Notes under the pieces: model-generated
The model's input: only the letters and a program-made list of their open reading frames with translations
Databases searched by the model: none
What the model was told of the DNA's origin: nothing
Source: Erwinia tracheiphila
GTDB taxonomy: Bacteria; Pseudomonadota; Gammaproteobacteria; Enterobacterales; Enterobacteriaceae
Assembly: GCF_021365465.1 (NCBI RefSeq)
Contig: NZ_CP089932.1
Location: 2,728,001 to 2,792,000 of the forward strand
Reading direction: 5' to 3'
DNA: 64,000 nucleotides
Program-made: the position numbers and the translations under genes
Shown: positions 51,198-60,867 of the stretch, piece by piece
How positions within the stretch are numbered: the first letter of the stretch is position 1
Layout: the number at the start of each line of letters is the position of its first letter

Positions 51198-52015
51198 CTA
51201 TTGCCATTGTCGGTTGTCAAAAGGTCGAAAATCACTTTTGCTTTTACACCATAACCAACAATCTTCATTGTTAATTTTGGACGGCTCATCGTTTCGACTT
51301 TGCGATAATAGTCCCGTGGCATCCACCTGAATAATCTCCATGCTCCCGCTTTTCGTGCAAGACCGAAAATACTGTAAGCACTGGCACCCAGAGTGATGCC
51401 GTTATAAAAAACCAGCCCTGTTTTCGGACTGAATCCCATAAACTGGGCTGTTTGCATCACGGATTCTGCAGCGATTCCCTGTGAAGATCTATAGCCCGTT
51501 GGCTGTGCAAAATCGATTACTTCCTTAGATAAACCGTTCATTCCGTCAACAATTAAGACCGCGCCAGCCAGCATTCCTATAGGACCCATTGTGGATAACA
51601 TCACAAACCCACCAAAGATCACAACGCCTGATACCACTACATTCACAGCAGAAATCACATAACCCACAATTTTGTTATTTTCCCGGACGAACTCCACTTT
51701 GGCGTAAAGTTTCGCTGATTTCGTGCGCAGCATTCGACCCTGCTCTTCAAAATTTTCGGTCTCTGCCATGAGGTTTTTTACGCAGTCCATGCATTCTTCA
51801 TCAGACTTTGCGCGTCGTGCTGCTGCAAACTGCTGCTCAATAACCTCTTTTATTTCCTGAACAAAATTCATCCGTGTGAGACCATCTCTGAGATGGAAAG
51901 CAGACAGCGTATTAGCTGTATTGATAAGCTTTCTGGCCTCAAGGTTAACCATTGTTTCAGTCCAGGCTTTATTTCTCCCGCCTGAGCGCATCATATCGAG
52001 TAATGCCGCGTCCAT
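51194..52015 (-). CDS. DUF4225-type protein, probable membrane-targeting T6SS effector
   Basis: 273 residues. I recognise the pattern QEIKEVIEQQFAAARRAKSDEECMDCVKNL, KSAKLYAKVEFVRENNKIVGYVISAVNVVVSGVVIFGG, GMLAGAVLIVDGMNGLSKE and the C-terminal AWRLFRWMPRDYYRKVETMSRPKLTMKIVGYGVKAKVIFDLL as the DUF4225 family of Serratia and relatives. Two long hydrophobic stretches (about 125-150 and 155-175) could insert into a membrane. There is no signal peptide. It lies next to a Hcp-effector operon and a two-TM partner, as expected of an effector that damages the inner membrane. The family call is from memory. Confidence 0.72.
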   Translation of the reverse strand: MDAALLDMMRSGGRNKAWTETMVNLEARKLINTANTLSAFHLRDGLTRMNFVQEIKEVIEQQFAAARRAKSDEECMDCVKNLMAETENFEEQGRMLRTKSAKLYAKVEFVRENNKIVGYVISAVNVVVSGVVIFGGFVMLSTMGPIGMLAGAVLIVDGMNGLSKEVIDFAQPTGYRSSQGIAAESVMQTAQFMGFSPKTGLVFYNGITLGASAYSIFGLARKAGAWRLFRWMPRDYYRKVETMSRPKLTMKIVGYGVKAKVIFDLLTTDNGNS

Positions 52016-52032
52016 TCTGTTCTCCCTGTATA

Positions 52033-52146
52033 TTACTTCACCGATAATACCTCTTTATTTTCAGCTGTAAACTGTCGTTTCAGCCGGAAATATGTTGGTC
52101 TTGATATGCCTGTTTTCTCTGATAGGGATGCGTTTGAATATCGGAA
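52033..52146 (-). pseudogene. Serine-recombinase C-terminal relic
   Basis: A short frame ending at 52033 reads NASLSEKTGISRPTYFRLKRQFTAENK, the helix-turn-helix end of a resolvase (compare DLAELFSVSRPTVYRTL in the intact gene). It follows R2 directly on the minus strand and ends 18 bp before the DUF4225-type start. The catalytic domain is gone. Confidence 0.7.
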
Positions 52147-52242
52147 AATATTGTACGTTAAGCCTATTTTTTGAACAGGCTTAACTATCGCGGTAGGGTG
52201 TACTCCCGCGCTATATGGCACCTGGCTGGCATGTCTGTGTAA
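52147..52242 (+). repeat. Direct repeat R2 (~95 bp), partner of 50599-50691
   Basis: Begins AATATTGTACGTTAAGCC and contains the perfect inverted repeat GTTAAGCCT...AGGCTTAAC and the block TGTACTCCCGCGCTATATGGCACCTGGCTGGCAT shared with R1. The 1.5 kb between R1 and R2 holds exactly the TnpA tail, the candidate immunity gene, the DUF4225-type gene and the recombinase relic. Confidence 0.85.
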
Positions 52243-52349
52243 TGAGATAACTTAAATGCGACGCCATGATTGCAATAACTTAAAAGCGATAGCCGATGAA
52301 GACAAATCAATCAGTTACCTTTCAGAAACCATTAAATTATGCTCTTAAC

Positions 52350-52387
52350 GGGGTTTGACGCTCAACGGAACGGTTTCACACGTTAAG
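52350..52387 (+). repeat. Solitary Tn3-type 38-bp inverted repeat
   Basis: GGGGTTTGACGCTCAACGGAAC... ending CACGTTAAG closely matches the 38-bp end of Tn3 itself (GGGGTCTGACGCTCAGTGGAAC... CACGTTAAG). GGGG is outermost on the left, so the element should extend rightward, but no partner end is seen in the window. A different subgroup from the transposon at 32.8-40.5 kb. Confidence 0.8.
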
Positions 52388-52544
52388 GACTTTTTGTCTG
52401 ATAAATCAAAACATAATAGACAGTGAAACATGCGCCTAAAACGGTGTATTTTAAATCGGTAACATTGGTTTGCTCATAGCCCCAGGATGATGCAAATACA
52501 TCACCGACAGAGACGGTATCATTTTTAAAAGTTAATACGTTCAT
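52388..52544 (-). pseudogene. Fragment of a small mobile-element protein
   Basis: A frame from 52544 reads MNVLTFKNDTVSVGDVFASSWGYEQTNV, which resembles the start of small hypothetical proteins on enterobacterial prophages and islands (SWGYDQTNV type). After this point the sequence loses resemblance and runs into the solitary Tn3 repeat. Probably a truncated gene. Confidence 0.4.
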
Positions 52545-52860
52545 TAAAAGCTCCCACCCAATTTGGGCTTTGGAAGAAAGAGAAACCATTTCCCTTTCAA
52601 TGATCATATTACACCTTCACTTGCAGGCATGAAAACTGGAGCGCGTCGCGTAAAATGAGAAATTGCGCCACTTAAATTGATAAATCGGTAACAGTGGTTT
52701 TTTTCTCATTATACGCGATTTTTTTTGATTGAAATTTAAACTGGTCGGACTGGCCAGGTGATATCCGGCACTTTCGATGTATCCACTGCCTGCACTGCTT
52801 TAATGTACCTCAGCCACACAACCAGACTTGCCTTGTCTTCGTCGCTGATAATGCCTAACC

Positions 52861-54059
52861 TGTACTAGCTCAGACCTGATCTGACCGTTACCGGTTATTT
52901 ATACAGGTGTCTGTCGGATTACATCCGGTTCAGCTCCTTTTCTGCCCGGACACGTTTTCCATCAGATAACCTGGCCACTGGCGTTCCCCCGCCGCACATT
53001 TTCCCCTGATGAGCCCGCTCATTATTGTCATGCCATAATCCGTTGTCCGGATCCGTTTGCAGGCTCTCCCGCTCCCCATATGACTTCTTGCGGAACGTGA
53101 CCTGATAAAAGTCCTGCAAAATCGTTTTATGGAAGCGCTCACTGATGCCGTTGGTCTGTGGGGACATCGCCTTCGTTTTTGTATGGTCGATATCGTTGAT
53201 GGCCAGATAAAGCTGGTAATCATGCGGCTCCACCTTACCACAGTACTCCGTTCCCCTGTCGGTCAGTCTTCTCAGCACCGGCAGCCCCTGAGCCTCACAG
53301 AACGGCAGTACCCGATCATTTAGCAGGCCGGCGGCGGTGTTCGGCGTTTTACTCGTATACCGCTTGCAGTGTGCCACTTTCGGGTACGTATCCACGAACG
53401 GCTGCGGGCAGATACGGCCCCCCTTTCAGATTGCCAGCACAGAAGGTGTCCTGCGACCCGGGATAGCCCGGGTGAGCGGTCTCGATTTCGCCACTGGCCT
53501 CATCATCATGCGCCTTTTTCTCCAGCGCGGCGATTGGGGCACCGGTAAGCACGATACCTTCTCTGGCGAGCTTTTCCTCAGGTGCCTTCAGGCGTTTACG
53601 GAAGTTCTCCAGGTCGTGTCGTTGCCAGATGGCGCGCACGCCGCTGCCGGAGGTAAACACGCCTTTTTTACGCAGCTCATCACTGGTCCGGTGCTGCCCG
53701 GGGGCCGGGAACTCAACGGCGTATTCAACAACCGCGCGTTCAGTGGCTTCGTCGGCGCGGTTCGTCAGGTTGGGAACCCGGCGGTTCTGGTTAACCAGCG
53801 CGTCAATGCCGCCTTCAGCAGCCAGTTCCTGATAACGGTAGAAGGTGTCGCGTGACACGCCCATGCTCTTGCAGGCTGTTGATACGTTACCGGGTTATTC
53901 GGCGAGATTGAGCAGGCCGGCTTTGTGTTTGATGATGGGATTGTGAGTATGGAGCATCAGGGTGACCTCGTGTTTTGTATAAGGTTTCGACACCCATATC
54001 AAAACCGGTAACCCTCAACCTTGCAGGGTCCGCTGTCAGATTACGTCGCGACGAATACA
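52861..54059 (-). mobile_element. IS481-family element, copy 2 (degenerate)
   Basis: 1,199 bp with the same ends as copy 1. Flanks are CCTAACC (52854-52860) and CCTAATC (54060-54066), a probable 7-bp target duplication with one change. Inserted into the tfa remnant. Confidence 0.9.
52919..53957 (-). pseudogene. IS481-family transposase, copy 2, disrupted
   Basis: Better preserved than copy 1. One long frame (53864 down to 53349) reads GVSRDTFYRYQELAAEGG through HPGYPGSQDTFCAGNLKGG, and a second (53395 down to 52919) reads DTYPKVAHCKRYTSKTPNT through the catalytic GTEYCG and QTNGISERFHKT. The start at 53957 is followed by the same early stop as in copy 1 (NLAE-stop), so that stop predates their duplication. 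Not functional. Confidence 0.9.
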
Positions 54060-54114
54060 CCTAATCGCATTCGCAATATGGGCGTTACTCGCCTGAACTA
54101 ACACTGAGGTCAAT

Positions 54115-54284
54115 ATGGACAATGTCATCCATCTCGTTCCGAGGGACGCGAGTATCTGCTTTTTTCCCCGGTAGATGAGCCTAAGCACAACAGCGAATGC
54201 ATGTATAACCGTAAGGCTATCGATGCATGGATTGGCAGACAGGCGGCGAAGCAGCCTGGTGCGGCTGTCCGTAAAAAAGCATAA
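54115..54284 (+). pseudogene. Small phage-type gene upstream of integrase, frameshifted
   Basis: The ATG at 54115 begins MDNVIHLVPRDAS and then leaves frame. A second frame continues YLLFSPVDEPKHNSECMYNRKAIDAWIGRQAAKQPGAAVRKKA to a stop at 54284. The position immediately before the integrase fits a small regulatory or excision-type gene, but I cannot name the family. Confidence 0.4.
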
Positions 54285-54317
54285 CCTGACGATCTGTTTC
54301 ACTTATAGAGGTTAAAT

Positions 54318-55062
54318 ATGTCAAAAATTACTTACCCTAATCGGGCTTTCACGTCTCAAGAGGGACCGAAAAAAGCCCGATCCGATTGAACGCGATGAAT
54401 TCCAACGATTGATCGCTGGGTGTAGTACACGGCAGCTGGCAAACTTCTGGGCCATCGCGATATACACGGGGCTGAAGCATGGCGAATTATGCGCTCTGAC
54501 ATGGGAAGATATTGATACGCATCGTTGGACCATAACCGTTATGAGAAATCTGACAAAACTGGGAGATTTCACACCACCCAAGACCGAAGCAGGTCGCCGG
54601 TGCGTTCATCTGATAGATGCTGCAAAGGACATTATCCGTGATCAGATGGAACTTACCAGGATGAGGAACAGCACAAGCGTAAATGTGCTAGGCCGTGAAT
54701 ATGCCTCTGGGGCTCAAGAAAACCTCACCTTCGTTTTTTGTCCAAAAGTCAACGCAATCAACAAAAGGAGCGAAGACTATTTTGCCGTCACGTCCATGGC
54801 GCAGACCTGGACTGCGGCGATGCGCAAAGCCGGTCTCAGGCAACGTAAACCTTACCAGTCCAGGCACACATACGCTTGCTGGTTTCTGTCAGCCGGAGCA
54901 AACCCGAATTTTATAGCCAGCCAAATGGGGCATGCCGACGCCCAGATGGTATACCAAGTATATGGCTCCTGAATGAAGGAAAATGACCAAGCCCAGCTGA
55001 ACACCATGAACTCGAAACTGAACGACTTTGCCCCATGTATGCCCCACAATAAAACCGCCTGA
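54318..55062 (+). pseudogene. int: Prophage tyrosine integrase, internally deleted, with nonsense codon
   Basis: The first codons MSKITYPN match the N-terminus of lambdoid integrases with a DUF3596 arm-binding domain. The next ~170 codons are missing, and the sequence resumes SRLKRDRKKPDPIERDEFQRLI. The catalytic domain follows, with Arg in YTGLKHGELCALTWED, HTYACWFLSAGANPNFIASQMGHADAQMVYQVYGS, and then TGA where the family has Trp, followed by the natural tail ending MPHNKTA at 55062. It lies 35 bp from the fliE stop, so the prophage had integrated beside the flagellar genes. Confidence 0.85.
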
Positions 55063-55097
55063 ATAAATTAGCCATATTAATCTTATAGTTAATTCCC

Positions 55098-55409
55098 CTA
55101 AACCTGCATATTCATGATATCAGTATAGGCGCTGACTAATTTGTTACGTACCTGAATACCCATTTGCATAGAGACGGATGACTTCTGCATATCCACCATC
55201 ACGTCGTTCAGATTAACGCCTGATTTACCCATTTCGAAATCCTGCGCCTGAGTGCGCGCTTCATTTTGTGTATCACTGATTTTATCCAGGGCTGCTTTCA
55301 GCTCGCCGGCAAAGTCAGCATTGCTGCTTGTATCGATGCTCTTGCCACTGGCCTGAATCGCAGCGGTTTGCAACTGCTGAATCACACTTTCAATGCCCTG
55401 TATTGCCAT
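55098..55409 (-). CDS. fliE: Flagellar hook-basal body protein FliE
   Basis: 103 residues, normal length. It joins the MS ring to the rod. Conserved [32 protein letters not shown] region and C-terminal [33 protein letters not shown]. Divergent from fliF across 239 bp, as in other enterobacteria. The prophage integrase remnant lies directly downstream. Confidence 0.97.
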   Translation of the reverse strand: MAIQGIESVIQQLQTAAIQASGKSIDTSSNADFAGELKAALDKISDTQNEARTQAQDFEMGKSGVNLNDVMVDMQKSSVSMQMGIQVRNKLVSAYTDIMNMQV

Positions 55410-55648
55410 TTTCTTCTCCGGTTATTACACAGCGGTGATTTTCACTGTTGCAAAACTTAACACAGTGTCAGCCAGACAAAGCCGCTAAATGAGAGCAAAA
55501 ATCACGGCTTATCCACCCATCGAATTTCCTGTTTAAGAAAATAATGGCAGGTATCAGAAGTGAAAATTTTTCGTAAGTCGCCCAGGGAGTCAGTTTTGTT
55601 ACGACACTACACGAAACAGTCCTGTCAACTGTCAGGCAGGAAAGAGTC

Positions 55649-57370
55649 ATGAATGCAACTGTCACGCAGGATCAACCAGAGAAGAAAGGCCTGAACGACC
55701 TTTTCGCTCGCCTTCACGCTAATCCTCGCATTCCGATGATCGTTGCGGCAGCGGCGGCCATTGCCATCGTTATCGCGATGGTATTGTGGGCCAAACAGCC
55801 TGACTACCGGGCCCTTTACAATAACCTCAGCAATGAGGACGGCGGCGCAATCATCACTCAACTGACCCAGATGAACATTCCCTATCAGTTCGACGATAAG
55901 AGCGGCGCACTTACCGTACCTGCGGATAAGGTCTATGAACTGCGTCTGCGCCTTGCCCAGCAAGGATTGCCTAAAGGTGGCGCGGTCGGGTTCGAACTGC
56001 TGGACCAGGAAAAATTTGGTATCAGTCAGTTCAGTGAACAGGTGAACTACCAGCGTGCTCTGGAAGGAGAACTGTCGCGCACCATTGAAACACTGGGACC
56101 GGTTAAAAACGTTCGTGTCCATCTGGCGATGCCTAAGCCAACTCTGTTTGTCCGCGAGCAGAAATCTCCTACCGCCTCGGTGACGCTGAACCTGCAACCT
56201 GGCCGGGCGCTCGACGAGGGTCAGGTCAACGCCATCGTGCATATGGTTTCCAGCAGCGTTGCCGGTTTGCCACCAGGCAATGTGACCGTCGTTGACCAGG
56301 CGGGCCACCTGCTCACGCAATCTGATAATGCCGGGCGCGACCTGAACGATGCGCAACTAAAATACGCGACCGATGTTGAGAACCGTTACCAGCAGCGTAT
56401 CGAAGCGATCCTCAACCCCATCGTCGGCAACGGTAATGTGCATGCACAGGTTACTGCACAGATCGATTTCAACAATCGTGAACAGACCGACGAAAAATAT
56501 CAGCCTAACAGCGACCCTGCCAGTCAGACGATCCGTTCTCGCCAGACCAACAGCAGCGAGCAAATTGGTGGACAGTATCCGGGTGGTGTCCCCGGTGCAC
56601 TGTCTAATCAGCCTGCGCCCGCTAACAGTGCCCCCGTCACTACGGCCGCTAACAGCAGCCAGACGAACGGCAATGCGACGAACAACACTGCAGCAAATAA
56701 TAACGCTAATCAGAATAACAACAGCGGAAAAAGCAGCGTCCCGTCCAATACCAGTAACGCAAACACCACCAACTATGAATTAGACCGCACCATTCTTCAC
56801 ACCAAAATGAACGTGGGAGAGGTTCAGCGTCTTTCAGTGGCGGTGGTGGTTAACTATAAAACCGACGCGGCGGGCAAACCCATTGCCCTCACCGACGCGC
56901 AGATTAAACAAATTGAAAATCTGACCCGCGAAGCGATGGGCTTCTCCGATAAACGTGGTGACAGCCTGAATGTCGTCAACTCACCGTTTAATGATGCAGC
57001 AGAAACCGGTGACGATCTGCCCTTCTGGCAGCAGCAATCCTTTATTGATGAGCTGATGCAGGCCGGACGCTGGCTGCTGGTGCTGATTGTGGCCTGGGTG
57101 CTCTACCGCAAACTGGTGCGCCCACAGCTTCGTCGTAAAGCCGAACAGGAAAAAGCCGCCGCTGAAGCACTGGCTGTTGCCCAGCAAAATCGTGGCCCTG
57201 AAGAAGATGCCGTCTCCGTTAAGCTTTCTAAAGACGAGCTCGACCAGGAACGTAAATCTCAGCACCGCATGAGTGCTGAAGTCATGAGCCAGCGTATTCG
57301 TGAAATGTCGGAAAACGACCCACGCGTGGTGGCTCTGGTTATTCGCCAGTGGATGAAGGACGAACTATGA
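55649..57370 (+). CDS. fliF: Flagellar MS-ring protein FliF
   Basis: 573 residues. Two membrane segments (about 30-47, [17 protein letters not shown], and about 465-485, [15 protein letters not shown]) flank the large periplasmic ring-building region. That region includes [29 protein letters not shown] and [27 protein letters not shown] low-complexity Asn/Ser/Thr-rich insert lies at about 325-385 and makes the protein slightly longer than E. coli FliF. The cytosolic C-terminus binds FliG. Its stop overlaps fliG by 4 bp. Confidence 0.97.
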   Translation: MNATVTQDQPEKKGLNDLFARLHANPRIPMIVAAAAAIAIVIAMVLWAKQPDYRALYNNLSNEDGGAIITQLTQMNIPYQFDDKSGALTVPADKVYELRLRLAQQGLPKGGAVGFELLDQEKFGISQFSEQVNYQRALEGELSRTIETLGPVKNVRVHLAMPKPTLFVREQKSPTASVTLNLQPGRALDEGQVNAIVHMVSSSVAGLPPGNVTVVDQAGHLLTQSDNAGRDLNDAQLKYATDVENRYQQRIEAILNPIVGNGNVHAQVTAQIDFNNREQTDEKYQPNSDPASQTIRSRQTNSSEQIGGQYPGGVPGALSNQPAPANSAPVTTAANSSQTNGNATNNTAANNNANQNNNSGKSSVPSNTSNANTTNYELDRTILHTKMNVGEVQRLSVAVVVNYKTDAAGKPIALTDAQIKQIENLTREAMGFSDKRGDSLNVVNSPFNDAAETGDDLPFWQQQSFIDELMQAGRWLLVLIVAWVLYRKLVRPQLRRKAEQEKAAAEALAVAQQNRGPEEDAVSVKLSKDELDQERKSQHRMSAEVMSQRIREMSENDPRVVALVIRQWMKDEL

Positions 57371-58359
57371 GCCTCAACGGTACTGAAAAAAGCGCCATCC
57401 TGATGATGACGATTGGCGAAGACCGCGCCGCCGAAGTGTTTAAGCACCTTGGTACCCGCGAAGTGCAGCACCTGAGTACCGCCATCTCGAATATGCGTCA
57501 GGTTTCTCATAAGCAGCTTACTGAAGTGCTGCGTGAATTCGAGGTGGACGCCGAACAGTTCGCTGCGCTAAGCGTTAACTCTAACGATTATCTGCGTACC
57601 GTGCTGGTGAAAGCGCTGGGCGAAGAGCGCGCGTCCAGCCTGCTGGAAGACATTCTCGAAACCCGCGAAACCACCAGCGGTATGGAAACCCTGAACTTTA
57701 TGGAACCACAGGCCGCGGCCGATCTGATCCGCGACGAGCATCCGCAGATCATCGCCACCATCCTGGTACACCTTAAACGTGCCCAGGCGGCCGATATTCT
57801 CGCCCAGTTTGACGAGCGCCTGCGTCACGATGTCATGCTGCGTATCGCCACATTCGGCGGCGTTCAGCCTGCCGCGCTGGCAGAGCTGACTGAAGTGCTT
57901 AACGGCCTGTTGGATGGTCAGAATCTCAAGCGGGCGAAGATGGGCGGCGTGAGAACCGCAGCAGAAATTATCAACCTGATGAAAACACAGCAGGAAGAAG
58001 CCGTTATCGAAGCAGTTCGCGAATTCGACGGCGAGCTGGCTCAGAAAATCATCGACGAGATGTTCCTGTTCGAAAATCTGGTCGACGTGGACGATCGCAG
58101 CATCCAGCGCCTGCTGCAGGAAGTGGAATCCGAATCGCTGCTGGTTGCACTGAAAGGTTCCGATCAGCCACTGCGCGAGAAGTTCCTGCGCAACATGTCG
58201 CAGCGTGCGGCAGATATTCTGCGCGACGACCTCGCAAACCGTGGCCCGATGCGTATGTCTGCGGTAGAGAACGAGCAGAAAGCAATTCTACTGATCGTCC
58301 GCCGCCTGGCGGAAAGCGGCGAGATGGTGATTGGCGGCGGCGAGGAACAGTATGTCTGA
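57367..58359 (+). CDS. fliG: Flagellar motor switch protein FliG
   Basis: 330 residues from the ATG at 57367, which gives the ATGA overlap with fliF; the frame upstream lies inside fliF. The rotor protein contains [30 protein letters not shown], the central EHPQ motif, the MFxF-type [19 protein letters not shown] and the charged C-terminal helix region that contacts MotA ([21 protein letters not shown]). Almost identical to the E. coli protein over the core. Confidence 0.98.
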   Translation: MSLNGTEKSAILMMTIGEDRAAEVFKHLGTREVQHLSTAISNMRQVSHKQLTEVLREFEVDAEQFAALSVNSNDYLRTVLVKALGEERASSLLEDILETRETTSGMETLNFMEPQAAADLIRDEHPQIIATILVHLKRAQAADILAQFDERLRHDVMLRIATFGGVQPAALAELTEVLNGLLDGQNLKRAKMGGVRTAAEIINLMKTQQEEAVIEAVREFDGELAQKIIDEMFLFENLVDVDDRSIQRLLQEVESESLLVALKGSDQPLREKFLRNMSQRAADILRDDLANRGPMRMSAVENEQKAILLIVRRLAESGEMVIGGGEEQYV

Positions 58360-59044
58360 TAACGCTTCGATACCTTGGCAGCGCTGGCAACCTAACGATC
58401 TGGCGCAGCTTAACAAACCGCTGATTGAACTGCCGGTCGAGCCTGCCGAATTACCGGAGGACCCTTTCAGCCAGCAGCAGTTTGAACTGGAACAGTTGCA
58501 GACTCAGGTACGTAATGAGGCGCAGGGCTTGGGCTATGCGGAGGGCCAGCAGAAAGGCTACGGCGAAGGGCAGAAAGTAGGCTACGAGACCGGATACCAG
58601 CAGGGACTGATGGATGCCCAGCAGCAGCAGGCACCGCTGCAGTCAAGAATGCAGCAGCTGGTTTCTGAATTTTCCCAGACACTGGAAGCGCTGGACAGTG
58701 TGATTGCCGCGCGCCTGATGCAGATGGCACTGGAGGCAGCCCGCCAGGTGATTGGTCAGGCACCGCACGTAGACGGTACCGCCCTGCTACGGCAGATTCA
58801 AAATATGATCCAACAGGAACCCATGTTTAGCGGCAAACCGACGCTGCGTATTCATCCCGACGACCTGCCACGTATTGAGCAAAGCCTGGGTGCCACACTC
58901 AGCCTGCACAACTGGCGGCTGGTGGCCGACAGCACCATCCATCCGGGTGGTTGCAAAGTCAGCGCGGAAGATGGCGATCTGGATGCCAGTATTGCCACCC
59001 GATGGCATGAACTTTGCCGCCTGGCGGCACCGGGAGAACTGTAA
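58352..59044 (+). CDS. fliH: Flagellar export ATPase regulator FliH
   Basis: 230 residues from the ATG at 58352 ([12 protein letters not shown]), overlapping fliG by 8 bp. The N-terminal Trp residues for export-gate contact and the long Gly-rich repeat helix ([25 protein letters not shown], GxxxG type) are clear. The C-terminal domain ([24 protein letters not shown]) dimerises and binds FliI. Its stop overlaps the fliI start by one base. Confidence 0.97.
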   Translation: MSDNASIPWQRWQPNDLAQLNKPLIELPVEPAELPEDPFSQQQFELEQLQTQVRNEAQGLGYAEGQQKGYGEGQKVGYETGYQQGLMDAQQQQAPLQSRMQQLVSEFSQTLEALDSVIAARLMQMALEAARQVIGQAPHVDGTALLRQIQNMIQQEPMFSGKPTLRIHPDDLPRIEQSLGATLSLHNWRLVADSTIHPGGCKVSAEDGDLDASIATRWHELCRLAAPGEL

Positions 59045-60405
59045 TGACCACCCGTCTTTCACGCTGGTTAGGCACGCTTGACGCCTTCGAACAGCGACTT
59101 GGTCAGCTTCCGGAGGTGCGCCGCTATGGCCGACTGACCCGCGCTACCGGGCTGGTGCTGGAAGCCACCGGCCTGCAGCTGCCGCTCGGGGCAACCTGCG
59201 TGATTGAACGTACCGATGCCAGCGGCATCGCCGAAGTCGAAAGCGAAGTGGTGGGCTTCAATGGTCAAAAACTCTTTCTGATGCCACTGGAAGAAGTAGA
59301 AGGGATTCTACCCGGCGCACGGGTTTATGCACGCGTCGCCGGAAACAGCCAGCAAAGCAGTAAGCAGTTGATGCTCGGACCGGAGCTGTTGGGACGGGTT
59401 CTGGACGGCAGCGGTCGCCCACTGGATGGTTTGCCCTCACCGGAAACCGGCTATCGCGCACCGCTAATTACGCCGCCATTTAATCCGCTGCAGCGCACGC
59501 CAATCACCGACGTGTTGGATACCGGCGTACGCGCAATCAACGCCCTGCTCACCGTCGGCCGCGGCCAGCGTATGGGTCTGTTTGCCGGTTCTGGTGTCGG
59601 TAAAAGTGTCCTGCTGGGAATGATGGCCCGCTACACCAAAGCCGATGTCATCGTGGTCGGCCTGATTGGCGAGCGCGGGCGTGAAGTAAAAGACTTTATT
59701 GAAAATATTCTTGGTAGCGAAGGCCGCGCCCGCGCGGTGGTGATTGCCGCCCCGGCCGACGTTTCGCCCCTGCTGCGCATGCAGGGTGCTGCTTACGCCA
59801 CCCGCATTGCCGAAGATTTTCGCGATCGCGGTCAACATGTTCTGCTGATTATGGATTCCCTGACCCGCTACGCCATGGCGCAGCGTGAAATCGCCTTGGC
59901 GATCGGTGAACCTCCTGCCACCAAAGGCTATCCACCGTCGGTTTTCGCCAGGCTCCCCGCGCTGGTGGAACGTGCCGGGAACGGTATTGATGGCGGCGGT
60001 TCGATCACCGCCTTTTATACCGTGTTGACGGAAGGTGACGATCAGCAGGACCCGATTGCTGATTCGGCGCGCGCTATTCTCGACGGACATATTGTTCTGT
60101 CGCGCCGCCTGGCGGAATCCGGCCACTATCCGGCTATTGATATTGAAGCCTCGATTAGCCGCGTGATGGCACACCTGATCGATGAACAGCACTATGCGCG
60201 GGTGCGCCAGTTTAAGCAGCTGCTGTCGAGCTATCAGCGCAACCGCGATCTGGTCAGCGTCGGTGCCTATGCCGCAGGTAGCGATCCAATGTTGGATAAA
60301 GCGATTAAACTTTATCCAGAGCTGGAAGCATTTCTGCAACAAGGAATGTTTGAACGCAGCACCTTTGGCGATGCCTGCCTGCATTTACAGGCAATTTTTG
60401 GCTAA
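59044..60405 (+). CDS. fliI: Flagellum-specific ATPase FliI
   Basis: 453 residues from the ATG at 59044 (TAATG overlap with fliH). An F1-ATPase beta-like hexameric ATPase that energises flagellar type III export. Walker A GSGVGKS at 182-188, Walker B region [36 protein letters not shown], and [27 protein letters not shown]. Intact. Confidence 0.98.
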   Translation: MTTRLSRWLGTLDAFEQRLGQLPEVRRYGRLTRATGLVLEATGLQLPLGATCVIERTDASGIAEVESEVVGFNGQKLFLMPLEEVEGILPGARVYARVAGNSQQSSKQLMLGPELLGRVLDGSGRPLDGLPSPETGYRAPLITPPFNPLQRTPITDVLDTGVRAINALLTVGRGQRMGLFAGSGVGKSVLLGMMARYTKADVIVVGLIGERGREVKDFIENILGSEGRARAVVIAAPADVSPLLRMQGAAYATRIAEDFRDRGQHVLLIMDSLTRYAMAQREIALAIGEPPATKGYPPSVFARLPALVERAGNGIDGGGSITAFYTVLTEGDDQQDPIADSARAILDGHIVLSRRLAESGHYPAIDIEASISRVMAHLIDEQHYARVRQFKQLLSSYQRNRDLVSVGAYAAGSDPMLDKAIKLYPELEAFLQQGMFERSTFGDACLHLQAIFG

Positions 60406-60420
60406 CCGACGGAGTTGAGC

Positions 60421-60867
60421 ATGAGCAAGCAAGCCTCACCCATCGCAACACTGTGCGATCTCGCGCAGAAGGATTTAGACCATGCGGCAACTCAGCTGGG
60501 CGAAGTGCGCAAGGCGCAAAAGCAGGCTGACGAACAGCTATCGATGCTGCTCAATTATCAAGATGAATATCGCAGAACCCTCAACAGCAATATGTCAGAG
60601 GGGATAAACAGTACGCGCTGGCACAACTATCACCAGTTTATCGCCACGCTGGAAGGGGCCATTGAGCAACACCGTCAGCAGCTGGCGCACTGGGATAGTC
60701 GACTGGAAAAAGCGCTGAATTACTGGCGCGACAAACAGAAGCGGCTGCACGCCTATGAAACTTTACAGGCGCGTGCGCTGGCAAACGAACTATTACAGGA
60801 AAACCGTCTCGATCAGAAACGGATGGATGAATTTGCCCAACGGGCATCATTGAGGAAAGGCGAATGA
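60421..60867 (+). CDS. fliJ: Flagellar export chaperone FliJ
   Basis: 148 residues from the ATG at 60421, preceded by an ACGGAG site; a TTG two codons earlier is also possible. Almost wholly coiled coil (ALATLCDLAQKDLDHAATQLGEVRKAQKQADEQL...) and homologous to the F1 gamma-like stalk that sits in the FliI ring. The C-terminal ENRLDQKRMDEFAQRASLRK is conserved. Overlaps fliK by 4 bp. Confidence 0.95.
   Translation: MSKQASPIATLCDLAQKDLDHAATQLGEVRKAQKQADEQLSMLLNYQDEYRRTLNSNMSEGINSTRWHNYHQFIATLEGAIEQHRQQLAHWDSRLEKALNYWRDKQKRLHAYETLQARALANELLQENRLDQKRMDEFAQRASLRKGE

Larger units (their letters stand above)
52736..54105 (-). pseudogene. Phage tail-fibre-assembly (Tfa) gene remnant split by IS481
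   Basis: To the left of IS481 the minus strand reads LGIISDEDKASLVVWLRYIKAVQAVDTSKVPDITWPV and a stop at 52736, the typical C-terminus of Tfa proteins. To the right of IS481 a short stretch reads VQASNAHIANAI, matching the segment before it in the family. The two ends are not in the same frame and the N-terminal domain is missing. Prophage debris. Confidence 0.72.
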
